The notes under the pieces are model-generated. The model had not been told where the DNA came from. It ran no database searches and worked only from the letters and a program-made list of their open reading frames with translations. Both the position numbers and the translations under genes were made by a program. From a virus: DNA of 64,000 nucleotides. The stretch lies in IMG/VR virus record IMGVR_UViG_3300031974_001349, positions 1 through 64,000 of that record; one strand, written 5' to 3'. Shown piece by piece: positions 38,640-46,438 of the stretch; within the stretch, counting starts at the first letter, position 1, and each line of letters begins with the position of its first letter.

Positions 38640-38797
38640 TTCACCTTAAAATCTTGAGGGTCACCGTTGACTAGTTCTTTTGCTTTGTCTTCCCAGATGA
38701 ATGGGAATAGTCCGTGCACGAATGAGACGAATGCAATCGTCCATGCTCTGTATAGGTGCTCGAAATAGTTGAGACCCACGTCCTTTAGATGACTCAT
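38636..38797 (-). CDS. DUF6356-family protein
   Basis: 53 residues. The pattern LNYFEHLYRAWTIAFVSFVH followed by GLFPFIWEDKAKELV matches DUF6356 (HLxRAW..A......HGLFP..W...A). Predicted one hydrophobic helix. Family is found in marine phages and Proteobacteria; function unknown. It overlaps the following small membrane gene (TGATG). Confidence 0.7.
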   Translation of the reverse strand: MSHLKDVGLNYFEHLYRAWTIAFVSFVHGLFPFIWEDKAKELVNGDPQDFKVK

Positions 38798-38814
38798 ATA
38801 TTGCCTTATTATTA

Positions 38815-38842
38815 TTTTAAAAATGGGGGTCCGAAGACCCCC
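38815..38842 (-). terminator. intrinsic terminator with UUCG loop
   Basis: Stem GGGGGTC/GACCCCC around CGAA (38825-38842), UUCG on the transcribed strand, followed by ATTTTTAAAATAAT. It ends the carbamoyltransferase transcript. Confidence 0.88.
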
Positions 38843-38864
38843 GATCGAAGTTGCGTTAGGGTTC

Positions 38865-40385
38865 CTAGAAAACCTTCACATCATACTTCTGTTCCCACAT
38901 CTCGGCGTCCAGTTCGTCATTAACCATAGGACGACCGCGAATGTTGAGACTTGTGTTAAGTAACATAGGCACTCCGGTTCGATCGAAATACTCCTCGATC
39001 ACTTTTCGGAATACCGATTGACAATCCTTCCTTACAATCTGAACACGAGCAGATCCATCAACGTGTGTTACTGGTGCATAATCATGCTTTGCCCAAGACG
39101 TGAACTGCATGTACTCGTTCATTGGACCATCAAAATATTTGTGCGCAAACTCCTCTAGGATAGCAGGAGCAAACGGACGATACTTCTGTCGTCTCTTAAT
39201 TGTGTTGACCGTATCCTGTACGTCGTATCTCACATCGGCAATAAGAGACCGATTGCCAAGTGCTCTAGGACCGAACTCAGCCCTTCCATTAGCAATACCA
39301 CAATAACGATATTCGAGCAGATGATCAACGACAGCACTGGGATCAATAGGATTGGTAATATCATATCCCGCATATGGACTCCAAATAAGTTTATCCTTAC
39401 CTGTTGCTTTTGCCCATGAACGTGCGGCAGTACCTAGACCTGAACCAGCATCCGTCGGTGATACTGCAATGTGCACTTCGTCGAACAACTCAAACAGACG
39501 TGAGTTGATTACGACGTTCTGTGCGCACCCCCCAGAGTAACACAACTTGCTACCATATTTAGCAGCTTCACGCATTATACCCATGATTGCATAGTCTGCG
39601 AAGTCTTGGACGGCACGTGCCGCAACCTTGTCTTCTACTGAGAGGATCTTTTCTTTGAATGATGATCTCCACTTCTGACGTGCTTTCTCTCGTGGAGATG
39701 TTTCGAAATCACCTACTGCGATACCTTTCTCGATTTCTGGTGCAATGTCTTCAAGGTTATCGTACCAGTTGATCAACCATTGAGTGATGCCCCAAGATTC
39801 TTCGTCGGTCTCGTGGTATGCAGATAGACCCATGACCACGTACTCATCCTCAAGTGGACGCAGTCCCATAATCTTAGTTGCGGTTGTATAGACTAGACCG
39901 ACAGACTTCGGGTAGTGCCACTCTTTGATCAAATTGAAATTGTGATCCATGATGGTCGCAGTCTGCAACTCACCGACACCGTCAATCGATACTAGGACAG
40001 TATCCTCAGATGAGTCCCAAGGACGGGTGTAGAATGCGGAAGCACAGTGCGACTCGTGGTGTAAGTGATTGACATCAAAGTGTTGTGCGTTAGGAATGAT
40101 GAGACGGTTGAAGGTCTCTTCTGCGGTGTCCGGACGATCCTTTAAATGATCTGTAGATCCCGTGACACCGATGCCTCCACGCATATCAAACTTGAGGGTT
40201 TGGTCTTCGTAGAAAGAAACATGGTCGTCTTCATCAACCATGTCCCAGAGAACTTCCGGAAGGTGAGGATCGTTTTTCTTTTTGGAGTAACGTTCCCCGT
40301 GGGTTGCGAACTCGACTACACCATCTTCGTTGATGATTGCGAATCCTGCGTCATGATAATATTCACTGTATCCTACGTATTTCAT
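38865..40385 (-). CDS. NodU/CmcH/TobZ-type carbamoyltransferase
   Basis: 506 residues. The Kae1-like N-terminal half has YHDAGFAIINEDG, HLHHESHCASAFY (metal-binding HxxxH) and VLVSIDGVGE; the C-terminal half has YRCG-free NGRAEFGPRALGNRSLIAD with TGVPMLLNTSLNIRG, the family's hallmark for carbamoyl transfer. Enzymes use carbamoyl phosphate and ATP to carbamoylate sugars or antibiotics. Similar genes occur in cyanophages. Single-gene late unit (promoter 40413, terminator 38815). Target may be a sugar or modified base. Confidence 0.85.
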   Translation of the reverse strand: MKYVGYSEYYHDAGFAIINEDGVVEFATHGERYSKKKNDPHLPEVLWDMVDEDDHVSFYEDQTLKFDMRGGIGVTGSTDHLKDRPDTAEETFNRLIIPNAQHFDVNHLHHESHCASAFYTRPWDSSEDTVLVSIDGVGELQTATIMDHNFNLIKEWHYPKSVGLVYTTATKIMGLRPLEDEYVVMGLSAYHETDEESWGITQWLINWYDNLEDIAPEIEKGIAVGDFETSPREKARQKWRSSFKEKILSVEDKVAARAVQDFADYAIMGIMREAAKYGSKLCYSGGCAQNVVINSRLFELFDEVHIAVSPTDAGSGLGTAARSWAKATGKDKLIWSPYAGYDITNPIDPSAVVDHLLEYRYCGIANGRAEFGPRALGNRSLIADVRYDVQDTVNTIKRRQKYRPFAPAILEEFAHKYFDGPMNEYMQFTSWAKHDYAPVTHVDGSARVQIVRKDCQSVFRKVIEEYFDRTGVPMLLNTSLNIRGRPMVNDELDAEMWEQKYDVKVF

Positions 40386-40412
40386 GCTTCATCCATACTG
40401 AGGTTAAACTTG

Positions 40413-40420
40413 TATTTATA
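40413..40420 (-). promoter_or_regulatory. T4-type late promoter TATAAATA
   Basis: Exact TATAAATA on the minus strand with start predicted at about 40407, 22 bases before the carbamoyltransferase ATG. It abuts the terminator 40422-40450. Confidence 0.72.
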
Positions 40421-40421
40421 T

Positions 40422-40450
40422 AAAAAAAAGGGGGGTCACGAAGACCCCCC
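40422..40450 (-). terminator. intrinsic terminator
   Basis: Stem GGGGGGTC/GACCCCCC (40430-40450) around ACGAA, with eight T after it on the minus strand. Ends the HAD phosphatase operon. Confidence 0.88.
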
Positions 40451-40473
40451 GACATGCTACCTTGAGCGGGAAC

Positions 40474-41046
40474 TTACTGTCCTAAGACGTAGTCGTATAT
40501 ATCTTTCCAGTTACGCATCAACGGGAACTCACTGTTCTGATTGTAACCGTGTGACATTACTACAGACTCAAGACCTACCTTCGCACCTGCGACGGCATTC
40601 TCTACTTTGTCTTCTACCCACAGACACCCTGTGTCTCGATAGAACTCCAACTCTTCGTCCTTGTCCGCACCTGTGTCGAGATACACATACTTCTCGAAGA
40701 CGGTAGGACCGAACAACTCTTGGAGATTCTTGGTACGCAGATGTTGCGCATATTCGTCGTTACTCAAAGAGGTGATTGCGTGAAACACGTAACCGTGTTC
40801 TTCGTGCAACTTTCGAACGTACTTGATTGCGTCACGGAGTGGTGGGATCTTTCGAACCGTCGCACTCTCGTTGAACATACGACAGAGTCGTCGTTTCTCG
40901 TTGCGTTCCAAACCGTACATGACACCTACGTCGTATACGTCTGGGTTCTTAATCGTATAGTTGTGGCGTTTCATCCACTGTTGAAATGCGTACATCCAGT
41001 CTAACAAGACACCATCACAATCAACGAGTATTACTTTATCCCTCAC
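40474..41046 (-). CDS. HAD-superfamily phosphatase / nucleotidase
   Basis: 190 residues. Motif I VDCDGVLLDW (D9, D11), motif II AITSLSND, then a Lys-region and motif III WVEDKVENAVAG, followed by a C-terminal R and G. Size and order match HAD hydrolases such as 5'(3')-deoxyribonucleotidases and phage NucP-type phosphatases. Substrate could be a dNMP, fitting nucleotide-pool work, or a sugar phosphate, fitting the island. Overlaps the next small gene by 4 bases. Confidence 0.75.
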   Translation of the reverse strand: MRDKVILVDCDGVLLDWMYAFQQWMKRHNYTIKNPDVYDVGVMYGLERNEKRRLCRMFNESATVRKIPPLRDAIKYVRKLHEEHGYVFHAITSLSNDEYAQHLRTKNLQELFGPTVFEKYVYLDTGADKDEELEFYRDTGCLWVEDKVENAVAGAKVGLESVVMSHGYNQNSEFPLMRNWKDIYDYVLGQ

Positions 41047-41216
41047 GGGGCAACTCCCTCCTCTCGAACGTTTTGCATAACAACATAGACCTCACTGGAT
41101 GTCAAGCCCTCATCGTACAGGGCAACTTGCATGTTTGCCCAGTCCGGTGCATAATCGCACTGGTAGATATAGTGAGTTACGATGTCGTCGATTTTGATTT
41201 TCATTTCTTTAGTCAT
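41043..41216 (-). CDS. small phage protein, unknown
   Basis: 57 residues from MTKEMKIKID; ATG 41216 shares ATGA with the upstream stop. The ORF can extend to 41255 but lacks a good ribosome site there. Contains DIVTHYIYQCDYAPDWANMQ and a C-terminal helix. Function unknown. Confidence 0.6.
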   Translation of the reverse strand: MTKEMKIKIDDIVTHYIYQCDYAPDWANMQVALYDEGLTSSEVYVVMQNVREEGVAP

Positions 41217-41398
41217 ACCACCTTGCCCTCTCGTATAAATTTGTCGGCGTACCACTCCAAATCGTGTTTGTTATTGCCGAACTTTACTCCAATGGATAGA
41301 TCGTCCTGGTACATCACTAGACGGTATTTAAATCGATCGGTTGGTGATTCATCGACCACCGCACGACGATTGTATTTGTAGTTTACTGCTTCGTACAT
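41213..41398 (-). CDS. small phage protein, unknown
   Basis: 61 residues with YKYNRRAVVDESPTDRFKYR and LSIGVKFGNNKHDLEWYADK; an alpha/beta fold is likely. First gene after promoter 41407-41435; the start ATG lies only 9 bases from the -10, so an AT-poor leader of about one base may exist and a later start is possible. Function unknown. Confidence 0.55.
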   Translation of the reverse strand: MYEAVNYKYNRRAVVDESPTDRFKYRLVMYQDDLSIGVKFGNNKHDLEWYADKFIREGKVV

Positions 41399-41406
41399 AT
41401 GCGTAT

Positions 41407-41435
41407 ACTATACCCCACTAAGTGCCATATGTCAA
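41407..41435 (-). promoter_or_regulatory. sigma70 early promoter
   Basis: TTGACA (41430-41435), 17-base spacer, TATAGT (41407-41412), with an A-rich tract and GTGTTGACA core. The predicted start is at about 41400, within or just before the gene starting at 41398. Confidence 0.72.
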
Positions 41436-41460
41436 CACTTATTTTTAAAAAATGTAATTA

Positions 41461-42285
41461 TTACTGCGTTTTATATCTTCGGTCTTTCCAATGACGGAGC
41501 ATGTCGACTTTCCACTCACCCCCAGTGTAGTGGCAGAATTTTGCCTTCTCGAAGAATTCTTCTTCGGATGCGTAGTGTGGAGAGTCGTTCCATGTCTGAT
41601 TAATAGTCTCGACATCGAAGTCGTGCTTCATCAATTGAGAAGAGATGTAGGGTTGGTCGTTCATGATGGACATATGGAAGTTCCCAGTGTAGCACCAGTC
41701 TTCCCACGGCATGAACAATTCACGTGCACGTAGGCGTGCTTCTTTTGTCCACAGAACGACACCCGTGTTCATTATCATTATCTTGGATGGTCTATTGGGG
41801 GGCATGACAGGGACGATCGGGCAGTCATGCATAGAGAACTTACGACAGAAATCTCTGTACGTATCGTCTTTGTAATCCCAAGAATTGTAACCACCACCAT
41901 TGGCAGTGACAAAGTCTGACTCAAGGACACCGTAGACATCGGCACCAGACTCCATCACATCGAATATATTTTCTTCTGTATTGACGACGATGTCAGTGTC
42001 TGCGAACAACACATTGTCGTAGTCATCGAAGATTGGGTCTAACCAGACACGAGCACACTCGTGTAGTAGGGAAGTAGAACAACCGTGTCCTTTAGTTGCG
42101 ACACGTTCGTCTGAATAGAAATGCTTGGCACCTATCTTTTCCGCATAGTCCTCGAAAGACGTTTTGGAAATGTCTGCTACCTCTTGGTATAGTTGGGATC
42201 GGGTGCCGTCGTATCCTTTAATGTTGCCTCGTTTGTCAACCTCATTGGTGACAATCATATACTGGAATATTGCGTTCTGGGACAT
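41461..42285 (-). CDS. GT8-like glycosyltransferase
   Basis: 274 residues. The DxD motif NVLFADTDIVVN is at about 92-103, preceded by CARVWLDPIFDDYD and followed by GADVYGVLESD, MIMNTGVVLWTKEA and a C-terminal KFCHYTGGEWKVDM. Such an order is typical of GT8-type retaining enzymes. The start ATG 42285 has AAGG at a 7-base spacing and overlaps the lysozyme gene by 44 bases. Acceptor unknown. Confidence 0.7.
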   Translation of the reverse strand: MSQNAIFQYMIVTNEVDKRGNIKGYDGTRSQLYQEVADISKTSFEDYAEKIGAKHFYSDERVATKGHGCSTSLLHECARVWLDPIFDDYDNVLFADTDIVVNTEENIFDVMESGADVYGVLESDFVTANGGGYNSWDYKDDTYRDFCRKFSMHDCPIVPVMPPNRPSKIMIMNTGVVLWTKEARLRARELFMPWEDWCYTGNFHMSIMNDQPYISSQLMKHDFDVETINQTWNDSPHYASEEEFFEKAKFCHYTGGEWKVDMLRHWKDRRYKTQ

Positions 42286-42730
42286 TCTCTAACCTTGTCA
42301 TAAGTCGTTCGGCACGATTGCCTACTTGACGATACCATCTCGAATCACGACCTTCAATTGCCGCATTCTTCCAATCACCCATTTCTAGGTGACCATACAT
42401 TTTCTTAAACTTACTTAGTCTTGGTCTACCAAGGTTAAACATCATGTTGACCAAGATCTCTTTGACCTCATCTGGAAAATTAGACCAGCTGTGTCCGTAT
42501 AGCACACCACACTCTCTGAGGGACACGTCGAGATCTGCTTCGAATGCCTGTGCAACTCTTTCTTCGGATATCGACGTTCCCACTGGGAACCCGTACTCGG
42601 GGTCACTCTTTGTGATGAGATGTCCAACACCGAACGTGGGATAGCCGAGATGGTCTCTGTAAATCTCATACACTACTCCTTCGTCAATCTTTAACTGTTC
42701 GTAAACAGACTCTTTGCTAAAACTTTTCAT
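42242..42730 (-). CDS. e: T4-type lysozyme (endolysin, gpe-like)
   Basis: 162 residues versus 164 in T4 lysozyme, without a signal peptide, so it needs a holin. The catalytic triad Glu17, Asp26 and Thr32 keeps the exact T4 spacing (Glu11, Asp20, Thr26): KIDEGVVYEIYRDHLGYPT. Further family blocks are VNMMFNLG, SRWYRQVGNRAERL. It cuts the beta-1,4 bond of peptidoglycan in lysis. It lies among sugar genes, far from the 3TM holin at 33296. Good certainty. Confidence 0.92.
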   Translation of the reverse strand: MKSFSKESVYEQLKIDEGVVYEIYRDHLGYPTFGVGHLITKSDPEYGFPVGTSISEERVAQAFEADLDVSLRECGVLYGHSWSNFPDEVKEILVNMMFNLGRPRLSKFKKMYGHLEMGDWKNAAIEGRDSRWYRQVGNRAERLMTRLENVPERNIPVYDCHQ

Positions 42731-42731
42731 A

Positions 42732-43412
42732 TCATTTCGGTGCGAATATGTAGTCGTTCCTCACGAAGTCTACCAGTTCATATTCAATCTCTTTGAAGAA
42801 CTGTAGTAGATCTTGTCGTGCATTGAAGTTGGGTAGACTGTCTCGTTGAGAGTGAAACTCTAGCATGATTAGAGGTCTATGCTTTTGTATCAACTCGATG
42901 CCACCATGCAGTGCCTTCAGTTCAGCACCTTCAATGTCTAACTTTATGAATCGCACGTCTCCTTCAATTGGATAACTATCTAACTTTACTGACTCAACCT
43001 TTATTCTACCACTATCGTCCGGCAGCAGGTAACAGTGTCCCGATGGGTTACGGGGCATATAGGACAATACCTCATCTTTGTCACTGACTGCCTTGTGTAC
43101 CAATGTTACGTTCGAGATGTCGAGTGCTGATATGTTGGCATAAAGACAGGTCAGCACATCCAACTGCATATCAAACGCATACACTTTATCGAAGTGAGAG
43201 GCAAACGGAATCGTGAAGAATCCATAGTTAGACCCAAGGTCTAATGCTACACCACCTCTCCCTGCGAGAAAGTTGTCTCTGAGCATCGGCCACAGATTAC
43301 CGTGCCATTGCTCGAAATCTTTACTTAATGGATAGTTCTTAAAATTCTCTATTGCAAAGTGATCGTTTTCTTGTACTGTGCAATGCCACCCATTAATGTA
43401 TTTTGCTTCCAT
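42732..43412 (-). CDS. FkbM-family SAM methyltransferase
   Basis: 226 residues. GGVALDLGSNYGFFTIPFAS is motif I of the FkbM type; the run VRFIKLDIEGAELKALHGG is its signature IKxDVEGxE. C-terminal strand LIMLEFHSQ. FkbM-type enzymes O-methylate sugars or small molecules. With neighbouring transferases this suggests a methylated glycan product. It lies 1 base from the lysozyme gene. Family is sure, substrate is not. Confidence 0.8.
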   Translation of the reverse strand: MEAKYINGWHCTVQENDHFAIENFKNYPLSKDFEQWHGNLWPMLRDNFLAGRGGVALDLGSNYGFFTIPFASHFDKVYAFDMQLDVLTCLYANISALDISNVTLVHKAVSDKDEVLSYMPRNPSGHCYLLPDDSGRIKVESVKLDSYPIEGDVRFIKLDIEGAELKALHGGIELIQKHRPLIMLEFHSQRDSLPNFNARQDLLQFFKEIEYELVDFVRNDYIFAPK

Positions 43413-43604
43413 CTACAACTTGACGACCAGTGCAGTCAAGATCCCTGCTAGAAGAACGTTGGTCATCAACAGTTCTAGTGCTAGGATTGTGTGGTACCAG
43501 ATCCAACGAGTCTTGTATGCATTGTCCACAGAGATGTCCTGTGGGTCTGGATCGTTATCTACTTTATTCACCTTCGCATGCTGAAACAACTTTGAAAAAA
43601 TCAT
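43413..43604 (-). CDS. small membrane protein, unknown
   Basis: 63 residues. A polar N-terminal part (QHAKVNKVDNDPDPQDISVD) and a C-terminal transmembrane helix with ALELLMTNVLLAGILTALVV. The acidic-to-hydrophobic layout recurs in tail-anchored small phage proteins. Directly upstream of the FkbM gene. Function unknown. Confidence 0.55.
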   Translation of the reverse strand: MIFSKLFQHAKVNKVDNDPDPQDISVDNAYKTRWIWYHTILALELLMTNVLLAGILTALVVKL

Positions 43605-43612
43605 GCTCTTGC

Positions 43613-43855
43613 CTACACGTTAATTGTATTGTCTTTGCCCGAACCCTTCTTGATTGCGGACAGTTTATCTTCCCATTCCTTACCAGCAATAGACAAAGTA
43701 GATCTCACTCCGGTAACCATTTTAGGTGCGGATGTGGGACTGTGGTATCGTTCCCATTGTGGGTTGTCCGATTTCCACTGATCGTATTCGGATAACCGGA
43801 GAGACACTTCTGTGACCTCTCCGGTTTCCTTATTTTTAAACTCATACTGTGGCAT
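43613..43855 (-). CDS. MPQYEFKNK-type small phage protein
   Basis: 80 residues. MPQYEFKNKETGEVTEVSLR then LSEYDQWKSDNPQWERYHSP. This is the shape of small FmdB-like phage proteins with the first beta hairpin retained but without the Cys pairs. It ends with a hydrophilic tail. Likely a small barrel with protein-binding role. Function unknown. Confidence 0.6.
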   Translation of the reverse strand: MPQYEFKNKETGEVTEVSLRLSEYDQWKSDNPQWERYHSPTSAPKMVTGVRSTLSIAGKEWEDKLSAIKKGSGKDNTINV

Positions 43856-43933
43856 TATCTAACCATCCAAAACGTTGATCATTCACTACGACAAAGAACT
43901 CAATATATGTCTCTGAAGAGATACGTCACCCCC

Positions 43934-44092
43934 TTATGCAGAAAGTTGTTGAATAGAAACTAGCAAATTTCGATAATTCGTCAGAGTCGTCGTTCGATTA
44001 CTCTGCGAATAAAGTGCTTGCTTTCTCGTATCGTGTACGAACTTCTGTAGTTCGTTAATATCTTGGTTCAACTTTTTTTCTGATATCGACAT
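43934..44092 (-). CDS. 52-residue phage protein, unknown
   Basis: Begins MSISEKKLNQDINELQKFVH and ends TNYRNLLVSIQQLSA. ATG 44092 has AAGGAG at a 6-base spacing, a very good ribosome site. The sequence is helical and amphipathic with a heptad-like pattern. It is separated by about 80 bases from the next gene on each side. Function unknown. Confidence 0.6.
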   Translation of the reverse strand: MSISEKKLNQDINELQKFVHDTRKQALYSQSNRTTTLTNYRNLLVSIQQLSA

Positions 44093-44135
44093 AAGGTACT
44101 CCTTGTTATAGTTTTGTTTGTCGAATTATGAGATT

Positions 44136-44570
44136 TTACTCACGGATCAAGTTTGGATATGCCTCCTGTACAAGTTTTTTGGTTATGTAACGACACGGTG
44201 GTTTCTTTGCCACCATCTTTATCACGTACTCTGCATCCTCCGGATGAACGGATTCCAGTAACTGGATGAACTTATTCTCTCGTTGGAACGCAGGTAACGT
44301 CTCTCCCCGACCACCCTTAACAAACAAAGCAAAGTCTTTGTGTTTTCTGAGTAGACTACTAGGGACAGATTCTGGTTTATTGGGGGTGAAAGGTGGGCGT
44401 CCTTCGGGGAGTAGGAACTCCAAAGATTCGTCGAACGACCCACGGATGATATCTAGGAATGCCCAGTTATCGGAGTATTTTTTTAAAACATCTAGTCGAT
44501 CTTCTCGACCATCTGCCTTCTTGAATTCTTCGAAAATTTCGAAAACTTCTCTACGATAGTTCGTAATCAT
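44136..44570 (-). CDS. DUF6433-family protein
   Basis: 144 residues from MITNYRREVF (ATG 44570; AGAAGG upstream). The pattern FLDIIRGSFDESLEFLLPEG then RPPFTPNKPESVPSSLLRKH, followed by FVKGG and FIQLLESVHPEDAE, defines DUF6433 of marine T4-like phages. A C-terminal ITKKLVQEAYPNLI block closes the family. Its conserved role is unknown; the frequent location next to RNR and replication genes hints at a DNA-metabolism link. Confidence 0.8.
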   Translation of the reverse strand: MITNYRREVFEIFEEFKKADGREDRLDVLKKYSDNWAFLDIIRGSFDESLEFLLPEGRPPFTPNKPESVPSSLLRKHKDFALFVKGGRGETLPAFQRENKFIQLLESVHPEDAEYVIKMVAKKPPCRYITKKLVQEAYPNLIRE

Positions 44571-44571
44571 A

Positions 44572-44841
44572 CTATGCCTTCTCAATTTGATAGCAGACGT
44601 ATCGTTTCCTCTCTATGAGTATGTCCTGTTTCGTTTGACAAGCAAACAGGAACTGACGTAGTCCGATATCATACCTAATGATTGTATTGCGATCTTGTCC
44701 AGTCTTTCTCTCTAGTTGAGCAATCCGACTGTCTTTTTGATCGATCACCTTTATATATTCATCATGTAACTCTGCTATGCTTACAACCCAGATCAGAGAG
44801 CACAGCAGGGCAGTTACGCCTACGGTATATAAAGTGCGCAT
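44572..44841 (-). CDS. single-pass membrane protein, spanin-like
   Basis: 89 residues. The N-terminal transmembrane segment (YTVGVTALLCSLIWVVSI, residues 4-21) is followed by a charged coiled coil (EYIKVIDQKDSRIAQLERKT) and a C-terminal Cys pair. This type II layout is like inner-membrane spanins, although an o-spanin partner was not found. Other small coil proteins would also fit. Late promoter at 44865-44872. Confidence 0.5.
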   Translation of the reverse strand: MRTLYTVGVTALLCSLIWVVSIAELHDEYIKVIDQKDSRIAQLERKTGQDRNTIIRYDIGLRQFLFACQTKQDILIERKRYVCYQIEKA

Positions 44842-44850
44842 TAGACCTCT

Positions 44851-44880
44851 CCTCTGTCTACATTTATTTATAGACAGAGG
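44851..44880 (-). promoter_or_regulatory. T4-type late promoter in a 10-bp inverted repeat
   Basis: Exact TATAAATA on the minus strand (44865-44872) lies at the edge of a perfect 10-bp inverted repeat, CCTCTGTCTA (44851-44860) and TAGACAGAGG (44871-44880), that overlaps it. The hairpin has a 10-nt loop. It could act as an operator or as mRNA end signal of the upstream operon. Confidence 0.65.
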
Positions 44881-44885
44881 GGTCT

Positions 44886-45086
44886 TTAGTCGGGTAGTTT
44901 ATCTACTTTTGTTTTGACGAATGTGCGTCCCTTCGTACTAAACAATCGAGACACAAAAGGGATGAACTTACCACCCTCTTCGGTCTGGTAACCGTGAAGG
45001 TGCGTGTTGCGTTCGGACGTGTAGTAGATATAGTTGCGAGCCGCACCACCCCACTCAGTGGTCTCTGTAAGTTTGTTATAACTCAT
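44886..45086 (-). CDS. small phage protein, unknown
   Basis: 66 residues. TEWGGAARNYIYYTSERNTH and EGGKFIPFVSRLFSTKGRTF indicate short beta strands and a basic turn; likely a small barrel. Follows the 68-residue gene by an 11-base overlap. Function unknown. Confidence 0.6.
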   Translation of the reverse strand: MSYNKLTETTEWGGAARNYIYYTSERNTHLHGYQTEEGGKFIPFVSRLFSTKGRTFVKTKVDKLPD

Positions 45087-45282
45087 TATGCATTTCCTTG
45101 ATCAAGTCAATAGAATGGGTGAGACCGTTGATCTCACCCTCAAGTAACATCCACGAAGTCTTACGAGTCTCAATCTTCGTACTCGCAAGCACCTCATGAT
45201 GTACGATGTCGATTTGAGACTGCAGGTATCTCACCTGACGCAGTCTCTCTTCGAGTCGTGCTACTAGCAGTTCTACGTTCAC
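45076..45282 (-). CDS. small coiled-coil protein, unknown
   Basis: 68 residues. The opening VELLVARLEERLRQVRYLQS and LEGEINGLTHSIDLIKEMHN form two heptad-like helices. It overlaps the DUF932 stop by 4 bases (ATGA), so it may be made in step with it. Function unknown. Confidence 0.6.
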   Translation of the reverse strand: MNVELLVARLEERLRQVRYLQSQIDIVHHEVLASTKIETRKTSWMLLEGEINGLTHSIDLIKEMHNEL

Positions 45283-46235
45283 GCAGCGACTGCCATTTCA
45301 ACAGCAAGTTCTGCCGCCTTCTTCTTCTTGACACCGTTAGCACCGTACCATGCAGAAGTCATACGACCGTCCGCAGAACGACCCAACTGGTGGTCAGTCA
45401 AGTAGGTCACAGAGTTGAATGCTTGCCACCATGAACCACGACCAAACTCTGCCCCTGGTTGAGTCTCTAGCAACTCATATGCCTTCTTAGCATTGGGTGC
45501 GAGATCACGGTACTCACGTACCTCATCCGCAGGTGACTGCGAGGGGAACAAAGAATTGTAGTACTGGATCAGTGTATCAGCAGTGAACTGCTTGGACGAC
45601 AGGAACTGTGCCATCTCTTTGTACTGGTCGAACTTCTCGTGTGCGAGACCCAAGTGTTGCTTGACCATCTGAGGATCGAATGCACGACGGTGGTTAACCT
45701 TGATGCCGTTGTTCGCAGAACCCTTCAGTGCCAGAGATAACGTGTTCATGCACGTCACACGGATCGGAGTGAATCGGATGTCGATCGACTTACCGTACTC
45801 GTGTGGATTAGAGAACAGAAGGTACGAGTCCACTTGGTCACCCTTCAGCACGTCGAACGACTCTTTGATCTTTGCGAGTGCGTAGACGAACTTACCACCC
45901 TTGAGTGAACCCGCAGAGTTCATCTCCATGTCACCTGCAGCACAGTACTCATTGAAGAACGTGAATGCATCGATGTTCTGACAAGGTTCCCAGTTGCCAC
46001 CCACCTGAGTGAGAACTGCGTTGTCAGAAGAACGTACCAGTGCTTCCATACCCGTAGGGATCAGATCAACACCTTCCTTTGCGGCATACGTGGGAACCTT
46101 CTCGACTTCCCAGTTCACACCTGCTTTCTCCATCATCTGTATCGGAGTCATGTCGTTAGACACCTCAGTTCCGATACCCCAAGGACATCCACCTACTGCG
46201 GCAGACGATTCGATTTGCAAAATATCATTCATCAT
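45279..46235 (-). CDS. DUF932-family phage/plasmid protein
   Basis: 318 residues. PWGIGTEVSNDMTPIQMMEK, the VLTQVGGNWEPCQNIDAFTF block, and the RVTCMNTLSLALKGS segment followed by RR (R/H)-patterns match the DUF932 family of phage and plasmid proteins (TIGR03299-like). In other phages these lie near replication genes, but function is unknown. TAATG overlap with the preceding gene. C-terminal Ala-rich tail. Confidence 0.8.
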   Translation of the reverse strand: MMNDILQIESSAAVGGCPWGIGTEVSNDMTPIQMMEKAGVNWEVEKVPTYAAKEGVDLIPTGMEALVRSSDNAVLTQVGGNWEPCQNIDAFTFFNEYCAAGDMEMNSAGSLKGGKFVYALAKIKESFDVLKGDQVDSYLLFSNPHEYGKSIDIRFTPIRVTCMNTLSLALKGSANNGIKVNHRRAFDPQMVKQHLGLAHEKFDQYKEMAQFLSSKQFTADTLIQYYNSLFPSQSPADEVREYRDLAPNAKKAYELLETQPGAEFGRGSWWQAFNSVTYLTDHQLGRSADGRMTSAWYGANGVKKKKAAELAVEMAVAA

Positions 46236-46438
46236 TATATAAACTCCGGTCGGTATTTTTCGTACAGTTCTTTTGCTTGGTCACCTTGACCAGCTGCTTC
46301 AAGACGTTCCATCATGATGCGGATTTTGTGTGCCTCATCACGACCCTTAGTGTAGTAACGATGATCGTCACTGTAGTGATACGTCCAATCGTGGTTCTGG
46401 AGCATCTGCTCAAACAGATCCATTTCAACCTGGGTCAT
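46235..46438 (-). CDS. small phage protein, unknown
   Basis: 67 residues. EMDLFEQMLQNHDWTYHYSD then HRYYTKGRDEAHKIRIMMER contains a W-Y-x-Y-S-D-D motif seen in small phage proteins and two helices. Coupled by TAATG to DUF932 and to its upstream neighbour. Function unknown. Confidence 0.65.
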   Translation of the reverse strand: MTQVEMDLFEQMLQNHDWTYHYSDDHRYYTKGRDEAHKIRIMMERLEAAGQGDQAKELYEKYRPEFI

